From Limnohabitans planktonicus II-D5 (GTDB lineage: Bacteria; Pseudomonadota; Gammaproteobacteria; Burkholderiales; Burkholderiaceae_C), in the NCBI RefSeq assembly GCF_001270065.2, contig NZ_LFYT02000006.1, positions 124,001 through 188,000 of the forward strand: 64,000 bases of DNA, in the 5' to 3' direction. This document shows, piece after piece, positions 46,360-54,086 of the stretch. Both the position numbers and the translations under genes were made by a program. Position 1 is the first letter of the stretch; every line of letters starts with the position of its first letter. The notes beneath the pieces were generated by a model. That model made no database searches, was not told where the DNA came from, and saw only the letters and a program-made list of their open reading frames with translations.

Positions 46360-47070
46360 TCACATGCCCAAATAGGCTTGTCTCAGCGTGTCACTGGCCA
46401 ACAACTCGGCGGGTGTGCCGGAAAAACGAATCTGGCCGTTTTCCATCACATACGCACGGTCGGCGATGTCGAGCGACTGACCCACGTTTTGCTCCACCAG
46501 CAAGATCGCCAGGCCACTGCTGCGCAGCTGCGAGATCAGGCCAAACAACTCTTCCACCAACAAGGGCGACAAACCCAGTGAGGGCTCGTCCAGAATCAAC
46601 AAGCGCGGTTCGGCCATCAGGCCCCGGCCAATCGCCAACATCTGCTGCTCGCCACCACTCAAAGTGCCGGCCAACTGCGCCACACGCTCTTTCAGTCGCG
46701 GAAAGGTTTCGTAAACCTTGTCCAGGTTTTGCTGCTTGCGCTCACGCCCCCGGGTGAAGGCCCCCAGCTCCAGGTTCTCGTGCACGCTCAGGTTGGGAAA
46801 AACCTTGCGGCCTTCGGGCACCTGAATCAAGCCGTGCTGGACCACCTGGCGCGAATGCAAACCGGTGATGTCCTGCCCGTCAAACCCCACTTGGCCCGCA
46901 CGCGCAGCCACCAGGCCGCTGAGCGTGAGGTTGAGCGTGGTCTTGCCCGCACCGTTGCTGCCGAGCAGCGCCACCAACTCGCCAGGCATGACCTGCAGGT
47001 CCACACCCCGCAAAACCTCGACCACACCGTAACCGGACTTGAGGCCCTGCACATTCAACAAAGCGCTCAT
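46360..47070 (-). CDS. livF: Liv-type ABC transporter ATP-binding protein LivF
   Basis: A 236-aa ATPase with Walker A GSNGAGKTTLNLTL, signature LSGGEQQMLAIGRGLM and Walker B LLILDEPSLGLSPLL, ending in RQAYLGM as LivF proteins do. It overlaps livG by 4 bp. The asparagine-rich variant TTLNLT in the Walker A helix is a minor oddity. Confidence 0.95.
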   Translation of the reverse strand: MSALLNVQGLKSGYGVVEVLRGVDLQVMPGELVALLGSNGAGKTTLNLTLSGLVAARAGQVGFDGQDITGLHSRQVVQHGLIQVPEGRKVFPNLSVHENLELGAFTRGRERKQQNLDKVYETFPRLKERVAQLAGTLSGGEQQMLAIGRGLMAEPRLLILDEPSLGLSPLLVEELFGLISQLRSSGLAILLVEQNVGQSLDIADRAYVMENGQIRFSGTPAELLASDTLRQAYLGM

Positions 47071-47843
47071 GCCTGAACCTCCTGCGCTGTTTTGGCTTGG
47101 GCCGCGTTCTTTTGCAAACGCTCGGCCGTGCCGTGGCCCAAATAAGCCTCGACCACGGCTTTGTTGTTCGTCACTTCAGCGGGTGTGCCTTGGGCAATCA
47201 GCTGCCCCTGCGCCAGCACCCACACTTCTTGCGCCAGGCTCATCACCGCTTGCATGACGTGCTCGATCATCAGCACCGTTACGCCGCTTTGGGCAATGCC
47301 CTGCACCACCGGGATCATCTCGGCAATTTCTTGCGGGTTCAGGCCTGCCAGCACTTCGTCCAGCAGCAGCAAGCGCGGCCGCGTGGCCAATGCGCGGGCC
47401 AGCTCCAGGCGCTTGCGCCCGGCCACCGTGAGGTCGCTGGCCAGCTTGTCGAGTTGGGGCGTCAAGCCCACTTGGCTTGCCACCGATTCGGCAAATTCCA
47501 GCGCCTGCGCTCGGCGCGGCAAATGCAGGTGCGCCCCCACCGCGATGTTTTCACGAACGGTTTGCGCGGCAAAAGGCTGCACAATTTGAAACGTCCGCGT
47601 CAGGCCCATGCGGGCGTTCAGGTGCGGCGGCTGGCCGGTGATGTCCAGGCCTGCAAACACCACACGGCCCGTATCCGGCGTCAGAAAACCCGACATGAGC
47701 GCAAACAAAGTCGTCTTGCCTGCGCCATTCGGCCCGATCAAGGCACTCAAACGGCCCTCGGTCACCGACAGGCTCACGTTCTGCACGGCTTTGAGGCCAC
47801 CAAAGGATTTGCCCACGCCCTCGATCTGCAGCAGCGTGCTCAT
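47067..47843 (-). CDS. livG: Liv-type ABC transporter ATP-binding protein LivG
   Basis: A 258-aa ATPase with Walker A GPNGAGKTTLFALM, the LivG-type segment LTRTFQIVQPFAAQTVREN, a divergent signature (DLTVAGRKRLELARAL) and Walker B LLLLDEVLAGLNPQE. The Glu-Val after Walker B and the missing LSGG core are typical of the LivG subgroup. It overlaps livM and livF by 4 bp each. Confidence 0.95.
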   Translation of the reverse strand: MSTLLQIEGVGKSFGGLKAVQNVSLSVTEGRLSALIGPNGAGKTTLFALMSGFLTPDTGRVVFAGLDITGQPPHLNARMGLTRTFQIVQPFAAQTVRENIAVGAHLHLPRRAQALEFAESVASQVGLTPQLDKLASDLTVAGRKRLELARALATRPRLLLLDEVLAGLNPQEIAEMIPVVQGIAQSGVTVLMIEHVMQAVMSLAQEVWVLAQGQLIAQGTPAEVTNNKAVVEAYLGHGTAERLQKNAAQAKTAQEVQA

Positions 47844-48817
47844 GGTTTGTCTCCGTCAGACTTTTGGCCGCGCAACCATTGCAACGGGGTGATGGTGCCC
47901 AGCCCCGCGATGCCGCGCGGCAAGAACATCACGATCACGATCAGCACCACGCCATAAATGACCATGTTGATGCCCGGCAACTGGCCAAACAAATTGCGCG
48001 TGACATCGGCCAGGATGTGCAGACTCACAGCCCCCAAGAGCGGCCCCCACAGCGTGCCCATGCCGCCCACAATCGCACCCACCAGGGCCTCGACCGAGGT
48101 GTGCGCCCCAAAGGCAATGCCCGGATCGATGTACTGGAACACCTGCACATAAAACGCGCCGCCTGCGCCCATCAGACCGCCCGACAAAATGGTGGCGATC
48201 AACTTGACGCTGAAGGGGTTCACCCCAATGGCGCGGGCCGCGTCTTCGTTGTCACGCACGGCTTGCAAGTAGGCCCCAAAGCGAGAGTGGCGCAGCCAAG
48301 CGGTGATGCACAGCGCCAGCGTGACCAGGCCCAGCATGAGCCAGATGAAACCGGCGCGGCTGCCAAACTGCATGTTGGCGGCCGACTCTTTGAGCGGCAG
48401 CATCAGGCCCACGCCCGCCCCCGTGAAGGGCACCGAAGTGGCCAAAATGCGGAACACCTCGGCAAAGGCCAGCGTGACCAGCGCAAAGTAAGAACCCTTG
48501 AGGCCATAGCGAAACGAGGCCGCGCCCACAAAAGCGCCCACGCCCGCGGCAAAAGCCATGGCCAGCGGCAAAGCCACCCAGGGGCTCAGGCCCCACTGCA
48601 TTTGTGCGATGGCCTGCACATAAGCGCCCGTGCCAAAAAACAAAGCATGGCCAAAGGAAAACTGTCCGCCAAACCCGCCCAGCACGTTCCAGGCTTGCGA
48701 GAGCAGGCAGGCGTACAAAGACGTCATGACAAAGTTGAGCATCACGCCCGAATCGGTGAACAAGGGCACCGCCCCCACCAGCACCACAAAGACTGCGATG
48801 TTGCGAAAGTCTTTCAT
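47840..48817 (-). CDS. livM: Liv-type ABC transporter permease LivM
   Basis: A 325-aa inner-membrane permease with about nine hydrophobic segments; GGFGGQFSFGHALFFGTGAY near residue 48 and the coupling loop AVRDNEDAARAIGVNPFSVKL near 200 are diagnostic. It overlaps livH and livG genes by 4 bp. Together with LivH it forms the channel of the importer. Confidence 0.95.
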   Translation of the reverse strand: MKDFRNIAVFVVLVGAVPLFTDSGVMLNFVMTSLYACLLSQAWNVLGGFGGQFSFGHALFFGTGAYVQAIAQMQWGLSPWVALPLAMAFAAGVGAFVGAASFRYGLKGSYFALVTLAFAEVFRILATSVPFTGAGVGLMLPLKESAANMQFGSRAGFIWLMLGLVTLALCITAWLRHSRFGAYLQAVRDNEDAARAIGVNPFSVKLIATILSGGLMGAGGAFYVQVFQYIDPGIAFGAHTSVEALVGAIVGGMGTLWGPLLGAVSLHILADVTRNLFGQLPGINMVIYGVVLIVIVMFLPRGIAGLGTITPLQWLRGQKSDGDKP

Positions 48818-49686
48818 GCCTTCGCTCCAAAAAATCCTTGCGGCCTGAGCAAAAGCACCGCAATGAAAATCACAAAAATACCCACCTGGCCCAGCGACTC
48901 ACCCAGCAGCAAACCGCCCAGCGACTCCACCACACCAATCAGCAAGCCGCCCAGCAAGGCCCCGGCAAAACTGCCCATGCCACCCAGCACCACGATGGTG
49001 AAGGCCACCAGCACAAAGCCGTTGCCCACTTGCGGGTTCACGTAATAAGCCGGCATCAAAAAGCAGGCCGCTGCGCCCAGACTGGCCAGGCCCAAACCAA
49101 AACACATGGCGTACACATGGTCCACATCGATGCCCATCAAACGTGCGCCTTGCTTTTCTTTGGACACGGCGCGAATGGCACGACCCAAGTCGGTTTTTTG
49201 CACGATGAGCAACAAAACAGCCGACACCACCAAAGCCCCAGCAAAAGACACCAGCTTGGGCAGCGCGATGAAGGCAGGCCCGATCTCCACCGTGGTCAAG
49301 GTGTAGGCGGTCTCGATGGTGCGGGTGTCCGACTTGAAGAACAAGAGCGCCAAATTTTCGAGCACGATGGAGATGCCCAGCGTGACGAGCAAGATGTTTT
49401 CATCCTTGCCGTGGCTGGCGCGGTTGATCACGCCGCGCTGCAGTGCGTAGCCCAACACAAACATGGCGGGCACCATGATCGGCAGGGCCATGTAGGGATC
49501 GACCCCGAAGTGTTGCTTCAACATGTACACGCCATACAGCGCCACCATCAAAGACGCGCCGTGCGCGAAATTGATGATGTGCAGCACGCCATAAATCAGC
49601 GTGAGGCCCAGCGCGATCAGCGCATACACGGCACCGGTGGTGATGCCGTTGAGCACCGAAGGAAACAGGATGTTGAAGTCCAGCAT
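48814..49686 (-). CDS. livH: Liv-type ABC transporter permease LivH
   Basis: A 290-aa inner-membrane permease. GAVYALIALGLTLIYGVLHI, NFAHGASLMV and the loop RAVSKEKQGARLMGID (coupling helix region) are present. The ATG at 49686 (MLDFNILF) is preferred over one 7 codons upstream because it begins the amino helix directly. It follows the receptor gene by 27 bp. Confidence 0.94.
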   Translation of the reverse strand: MLDFNILFPSVLNGITTGAVYALIALGLTLIYGVLHIINFAHGASLMVALYGVYMLKQHFGVDPYMALPIMVPAMFVLGYALQRGVINRASHGKDENILLVTLGISIVLENLALLFFKSDTRTIETAYTLTTVEIGPAFIALPKLVSFAGALVVSAVLLLIVQKTDLGRAIRAVSKEKQGARLMGIDVDHVYAMCFGLGLASLGAAACFLMPAYYVNPQVGNGFVLVAFTIVVLGGMGSFAGALLGGLLIGVVESLGGLLLGESLGQVGIFVIFIAVLLLRPQGFFGAKA

Positions 49687-49713
49687 CGGGGTCTTTCTGT
49701 TCAACAAACCGGT

Positions 49714-50916
49714 TTAGCCTTTGAGCGGGAAAATCGGATCAATTTCGCGGTAATCGCGCGGCACGATCACCTTGATGTCGCCCTTGTGGACTTGGGTCAT
49801 CAAAGGCTGTGCACCCATGTTCTGACCGTTGACAAAATTGGTCGCGCCGTAGGGCATGATGTGGTTGGCGAACTTGCTGGACGCCAACGCGTCGATGATG
49901 GCCGCGCGGTCGGGCGACTTGGCGCGCTCAATCGCATCGGCCAGCAGCATCATGGCGGTGTAGGTCATGAACACTTCGTAGCTGAAGAACTGGCCCTGCG
50001 CTTCCACGCGCTTGCGCAACTCGGCCGAGCGCTTGTCTTTGGGGTTGAACCAATGGTTGCAGTCGATGATGCCGTTGGCTGCTTCTGGAAACTCCTTGAC
50101 GAACTTGTAGCTCGACGCCGCACCACCCAGCACCGAGTAAATGGCTTTGGGTGTGATTTTTTGCTGCTGCAAAGTGCGCACCAGCAGGGCGTATTCGTTG
50201 TAGTAGTTGGCCGGGATCAGGATGTCGGGGTTGACCTGCTTGATGCGCAGCGCAATGTTGTTGAAGTCACGCGTGGGGTTGGCGTGCTTGATGATTTCTT
50301 TCACCTCATAGCCATAGCCGGGCAACTCTTTGGCCAGCAAGTTGGCCGTGCCTGTGCCAAACAAAGACTCTTCGTGCACGATCATCACGGTGCGGGCGGG
50401 CTTGCCTGCGGCGGTGTTCAAAACGTGCAGGCTGGACACGGCCACTTCGGCGCACTTCTTGTAGCCAGGGCCAAAGCGGAAGGTGTTTTTCAGGCCGCGC
50501 TCAACGATCTGGTCGGCCACGCCGACATCGACCACATGGGGCAGGTTGTATTTGGCCGCCGCTTGTGTGGTGGCCAGGCAAATGGCCGAGGCGAAGGCGC
50601 CGACCACGGCGCTCACACCCGCTTCGTTCATCTTCTCGATCTCGGCCGTGCCCGCTTGAGGGCTCGACTGTGCATCGCCCAGCATGGCTTCGATCTTGGC
50701 GCCGCCCAGCGACTTGATGCCGCCGGCCTTGTTGATGTCTTCAATCGCCATCAAGGCACCCATGCGGCACTGCTGACCGGAGTAAGCCAAGGCACCCGTC
50801 ACAGGGTGCAAAACACCGACTTTGATGGGCTTGGGCTGAGCCCCGCCCACCAGTGGAAAGGCGAGAGCCGAGGCCGCAGCAGCGGACTGGCCCATGAAAG
50901 TGCGACGTGAGGTCAT
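49714..50916 (-). CDS. livK: Liv-type ABC transporter substrate-binding protein
   Basis: A 400-aa receptor. The leader MTSRRTFMGQSAAAASALAF with twin arginines resembles a Tat signal, so the protein may be exported folded. The mature part starts KPIKVGVLHPVTGALAYSGQ, typical of peripla_BP_6 receptors related to AmiC/UrtA-type amide and urea binders. It is the first transporter gene after the GntR regulator (19 bp). The ligand is not determined; an amide or cyclic urea-like compound would suit the enzymes encoded below. Confidence 0.92.
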   Translation of the reverse strand: MTSRRTFMGQSAAAASALAFPLVGGAQPKPIKVGVLHPVTGALAYSGQQCRMGALMAIEDINKAGGIKSLGGAKIEAMLGDAQSSPQAGTAEIEKMNEAGVSAVVGAFASAICLATTQAAAKYNLPHVVDVGVADQIVERGLKNTFRFGPGYKKCAEVAVSSLHVLNTAAGKPARTVMIVHEESLFGTGTANLLAKELPGYGYEVKEIIKHANPTRDFNNIALRIKQVNPDILIPANYYNEYALLVRTLQQQKITPKAIYSVLGGAASSYKFVKEFPEAANGIIDCNHWFNPKDKRSAELRKRVEAQGQFFSYEVFMTYTAMMLLADAIERAKSPDRAAIIDALASSKFANHIMPYGATNFVNGQNMGAQPLMTQVHKGDIKVIVPRDYREIDPIFPLKG

Positions 50917-50935
50917 GAGAACATCCTTGAAAAAG

Positions 50936-51748
50936 TTAATGGAAGTTGGCGGACAGCTCTTGGCTTACCCACACCTTGGCGTCAATGCTGCCAACGCGGG
51001 ATAACTGCATCTGGTATTCATACCGGTCCGGTCGGTACAAGCCATGCAGCCATTGGACGGGACGGTCGTCCTCGTCATAAATCAAACGCCGCACCGCCAG
51101 CAAGGCCGATCCGACAGAAACATCCAGGTGCTGGGCCATGCCCACATCGGCCAAACGGGCCGAGATGGTTTGCTCGGCCCGGCCCACTTTGACGCCCGAC
51201 TCTTCGAGCAGCACCAAAATGGGTTTTTGCGCCAATTCGCGCTTGCCAAACCCTGAAGAAATCGCATCGGGCACCCATGTGGTGATGTGCGACAAAGGGC
51301 CTTCAGGGGTGCTGCGCACGCGCTCGGCTTTTTGCACCGCAGTGCCTGCCTGCAATTGCAAGGCCGCGGCCACATCCACAGGTGCACGCATACGCTCCAC
51401 CGACAAGACCTTGACTTTGGTGCGCAAACCCATGGTGACCAGGTTTTCAAGCAAGCCCGTGAGTCGCGCTTGTTGGCCAGTGGCCATGGTGGAGGCCTGC
51501 ATCTGCACTTCATTGGCCCGTGCGTGTACAGGTCGTGTGCCACGTCCAGGCTCCCGGCTGATCAAGCCTTCTTGCGCCAACTGAGACAAGGCCCGCCGCA
51601 CCGTGACACGGGCCACACCAAACTGCCCCATCAAGGCAATCTCGCCAGGCAGCCCGGCATCAAAACGCCCTTCACGCAATTGCTCGCGCAGCACCAGATA
51701 AACCTGATGGTATTTGGGCAAAGGCAAGGCTGCATTCATGCTTTGCAT
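50936..51748 (-). CDS. GntR-family (HutC/UTRA) transcriptional regulator
   Basis: A 270-aa regulator: winged helix at residues 8-75 (PGEIALMGQFGVARVTVRRA, LAQEGLISREPGRGT) and a carboxyl UTRA ligand-binding domain from about 100 to 255. It is the first gene of the catabolic operon and probably represses it until an intermediate or substrate binds. A palindrome is present 16 bp upstream of its start. A second ATG at residue 4 is possible. Confidence 0.92.
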   Translation of the reverse strand: MQSMNAALPLPKYHQVYLVLREQLREGRFDAGLPGEIALMGQFGVARVTVRRALSQLAQEGLISREPGRGTRPVHARANEVQMQASTMATGQQARLTGLLENLVTMGLRTKVKVLSVERMRAPVDVAAALQLQAGTAVQKAERVRSTPEGPLSHITTWVPDAISSGFGKRELAQKPILVLLEESGVKVGRAEQTISARLADVGMAQHLDVSVGSALLAVRRLIYDEDDRPVQWLHGLYRPDRYEYQMQLSRVGSIDAKVWVSQELSANFH

Positions 51749-51764
51749 GGTTGATCAGTCCTAA

Positions 51765-51782
51765 TGTTCTGTCAATAGAACA
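51765..51782. promoter_or_regulatory. Candidate GntR operator TGTTCT-N6-AGAACA
   Basis: A perfect 6-bp inverted repeat 16 bp upstream of the regulator start, at the head of the long minus-strand operon. Its interior carries TTGACA on the minus strand. Best candidate for autoregulation by the GntR protein. Confidence 0.55.
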
Positions 51783-51878
51783 AACAGGTCCCATGCATGA
51801 GACATTTGACTAGGATTTACCCTGAATTCGGACCGTCCGAAAATCACGCCACAGGGCCTGCGAGGCCCATTCAGGCTG

Positions 51879-52373
51879 TCAGGCCTTGAGTGAGACTTTG
51901 GCCCGCAATGCCAGCTGCACAGGAGCCGACACCAAACCCGAAACGTCACCTCTCAATTTGGCGATTTCGCGCACCAAGGTGCTGCTGATGTGCTGCACGC
52001 TCGCGCTGGTGTGCAGGAAAACGGTGTCCAGCTGAGGGGCCAGGTGCCTGTTCATGCCTGACATCTGGGTTTCGTAGTCGTAGTCGGTCACCGAGCGCAG
52101 GCCACGCACGATGACCTGGGCGTTTTGTGCTTGCACAAAGTTGACGATCAGGCCGTCAAAAGGCAGCGCAGTCACATTGGGGCAATCGGCCAGGGCGGCC
52201 TGCGCCAGCGCCAGCCGTTCGTCCAGGCTGAACATCGTGTTTTTGTGGTGGGCTTTGGCCACAGCGATGATGACCCGGTCAAACATCTGGGCTGCGCGGC
52301 GAATGGCGTCTTCATGCCCCAGGGTGATGGGGTCAAAAGTACCGGAATACACAGCGGTCACAGATCGGTTCAT
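51879..52373 (-). CDS. coaD: Phosphopantetheine adenylyltransferase
   Basis: A 164-aa nucleotidyltransferase making dephospho-CoA from 4'-phosphopantetheine and ATP. The motif YSGTFDPITLGHEDAIRRA with the TxGH pair is near residue 10; RGLRSVTDYDYETQM and the carboxyl ISSTLVREIAKLRGDVSGLV (ISSTxVR) are intact. The start MNRSVTAVYSG is used. It follows rsmD by 45 bp, a common pairing. Confidence 0.96.
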   Translation of the reverse strand: MNRSVTAVYSGTFDPITLGHEDAIRRAAQMFDRVIIAVAKAHHKNTMFSLDERLALAQAALADCPNVTALPFDGLIVNFVQAQNAQVIVRGLRSVTDYDYETQMSGMNRHLAPQLDTVFLHTSASVQHISSTLVREIAKLRGDVSGLVSAPVQLALRAKVSLKA

Positions 52374-52418
52374 GGGATTGTCCTTGGACGAGTGGCAGGG
52401 CAAATGGATGGCGGCAAA

Positions 52419-53063
52419 TTATGCAGTGCGTTGCAGCAAATGTGCGTGCACGGCACCGGCTTTGAGGTGGCGCTCGCACTGCAAGCCCAGCGGCTGCAAA
52501 GCCTCTGGCGTCCAGACCTGCGGCGCTTCGAGGTAGACCCAGCCGCCCACAGGCACTGCCCGGACAGCAGCTTGAAGTGCGGGCTCAAACCAGGGTCCAT
52601 CAAAGGGGGGGTCGATGAACACCAGATCGACACTGCCTGCAGGCAAGCGCTGCAAGGCGGTGATGGCGTCGCTGCGCTGCACCTGAACCATGCTGGCTTG
52701 TAAACGCACAGCATGATCTTGCAAGGCGCGCACAAGCAAAGGGTCTTGTTCGAGCATGAGCACATGCGCTGCCCCCCGCGATGCGGCTTCGAGGCCCAGA
52801 GCACCCGTGCCCGCAAAGGCATCCACACAGCGCCAGCCGCTCAGGTCTTGTCCGAGCCAGTTGAAGAGGGTTTCACGCACGCGGTCGGGCGTGGGGCGCA
52901 GGCCAGGCTTGTCGATCACTTTCAGCCGGGTTCTGCGCCACTGGCCGCCGATGATGCGCACTTCGTGTGCGGGGTGTCCCTTGGGGCCACGCTGTGTGGC
53001 TGGCTTGGCTGCAGCTTGGCGCGCAGACGACGCTGCAGTTCTGTTTTTGGGCGTTGGAGGCAT
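52419..53063 (-). CDS. rsmD: 16S rRNA (guanine-966-N2)-methyltransferase RsmD
   Basis: A 214-aa SAM-dependent methyltransferase. VRIIGGQWRRTRL, the SAM-site VDAFAGTGALGLEAASRGA near residue 95, and the catalytic VFIDPPFDGPW motif near 150 are present. The ATG at 53063 is chosen because the frame further upstream (to 53240) runs into the 91-bp repeat cluster and translates repeat sequence. A basic Ala/Lys amino leader of about 30 residues precedes the domain. Confidence 0.93.
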   Translation of the reverse strand: MPPTPKNRTAASSARQAAAKPATQRGPKGHPAHEVRIIGGQWRRTRLKVIDKPGLRPTPDRVRETLFNWLGQDLSGWRCVDAFAGTGALGLEAASRGAAHVLMLEQDPLLVRALQDHAVRLQASMVQVQRSDAITALQRLPAGSVDLVFIDPPFDGPWFEPALQAAVRAVPVGGWVYLEAPQVWTPEALQPLGLQCERHLKAGAVHAHLLQRTA

Positions 53064-53222
53064 AGGCGGCAAGTGTAAAGGCCGCGAGCAAGCCGTGACT
53101 GCGCACCAGGTCTGGATGGATTGTGGGCCTGGGCAATGGTAGATGTCGGGGCTCATGACGCCGACAAATACGGCCCACGTAGATCCGCTCTGACGGTTGT
53201 CCGTTCCGGCACGGGCCCCCAT

Positions 53223-53489
53223 GTCGGGGTCTTCGACCACCGACCTACGAGTACAGCCCCCCGCAGGTCGGTAGCTTCAGCTCCGACGTTTTTTGCTTCG
53301 GCGCAGACCCCATGTCGGGGTCTTCGACCACCGACCTACGAATACCGCCCCCGTAGGTCGGTAGCTTCAGCTCCGACGTTTGTTCGCTCCGGCACAGACC
53401 CCATGTCGGGGTCTTCGACCACCGACCTACGAATACCGCCCCCGTAGGTCGGTAGCTTCAGCTCCGACGTTTTTTCGCTTCGGCACAGG
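53223..53489. repeat. Cluster of three 91-bp repeats related to the 123-bp array
   Basis: Units start at 53223, 53314 and 53405 (period 91). Each has the same 26-bp left arm as the array at 38.5-39.7 kb, a short CG-rich loop, and the right arm GTAGGTCGGTAGCTTCAGCT followed by CCGAC, giving a 65-nt inverted repeat; a 26-bp spacer (GTTTTTTGCTTCGGCGCAGA-like) follows. A degraded extra unit may be present at about 53143-53222 (ATGTCGGGG and CGGCACGGGCCCCC). The period is not a multiple of 3, which argues that the element is non-coding. Confidence 0.93.
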
Positions 53490-53493
53490 CAAG

Positions 53494-53520
53494 AAAAAAC
53501 CAGCACTCGGCTGGTTTTTT
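53494..53520. terminator. Bidirectional rho-independent terminator
   Basis: The stem AAAAAACCAGC / GCTGGTTTTTT with a 5-base loop has runs of A and T on both sides, so it can work in either direction. It probably ends the Ala/Lys-rich protein transcript from the minus strand. Confidence 0.85.
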
Positions 53521-53545
53521 CGGGGCAGGGTCGCATGCCTCATGC

Positions 53546-53570
53546 AACGCCAGACTATGCATCTGGCGTT
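53546..53570. other. Hairpin next to the Ala/Lys-rich gene stop
   Basis: A perfect 9-bp inverted repeat AACGCCAGA / TCTGGCGTT with a 7-base loop, 6 bases beyond the stop codon and before the terminator. Possible mRNA 3' structure. Confidence 0.5.
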
Positions 53571-53576
53571 CACCGT

Positions 53577-53906
53577 TTACTTGCCTTGAGGGGCTTTAGC
53601 GTCGGTTTTCACGTCGGTTTTGGCAGCTGGCTTTTCAGCAGCTTTGGCAGCAGGAGCGGCTGCTTTGTCTGTTGTCTTGGCTGCAGCTTCTTTCTCAGCT
53701 TTCTTTTCAGCTTTCTTTTCAGCTTTGGCCGCTGCCTTTTTCTCGGCTTTGGCCGCTTTGGCTTCGGCCTTGGCATCTTTCATGTCCGCCTTGGCGGGCG
53801 CAGCAACTGCTGCGGTTGCGGCAGTCGCCGCAGGGGCGGCAGGCGCTTGAGCGAATGCACCGGCGGCGAAGAAACCGGCAACCAGGGTAGCGAGCAACTT
53901 GTTCAT
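53577..53906 (-). CDS. Secreted Ala/Lys-rich low-complexity protein
   Basis: A 109-aa protein with a clear signal peptide (MNKLLATLVAGFFAAGAFAQ, cut after about residue 20) followed by alanine/threonine-rich sequence and repeated KAEKKA/KAEAKA motifs with evenly spaced lysine and glutamate, then PAAKT repeats. The composition recalls histone H1-like or PhaF-like tails, but the signal peptide places it in the periplasm. No enzymatic domain. The ATG at 53906 is preceded by AAGAAGT. Function unknown. Confidence 0.8.
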   Translation of the reverse strand: MNKLLATLVAGFFAAGAFAQAPAAPAATAATAAVAAPAKADMKDAKAEAKAAKAEKKAAAKAEKKAEKKAEKEAAAKTTDKAAAPAAKAAEKPAAKTDVKTDAKAPQGK

Positions 53907-54086
53907 GAGAAGACTTCTTTCATTCGGGTTTGAAGCCCAACACCTTGTTGGACTTGTAACTACAACGCGGCTCAAAGTCGCCGTGAGGACGAAGTGCTGG
54001 GTGCAGTTGTAACGCTGTGTGTCTGAACGTGATGTGAAATTCTGAGTTCAGTCCACGCTGAACAACCCTGCGAATTCAGCAATGCC

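Noticed and set aside
47840..50910. Long plus-strand frames opposite the Liv permease and receptor genes
   Set aside because: Antisense to genes with clear Liv-family motifs; high histidine/glutamine content typical of shadow frames in GC-rich DNA.
53064..53240. Amino-terminal extension of RsmD
   Set aside because: The extension reads into the 91-bp repeat cluster and gives no conserved sequence.
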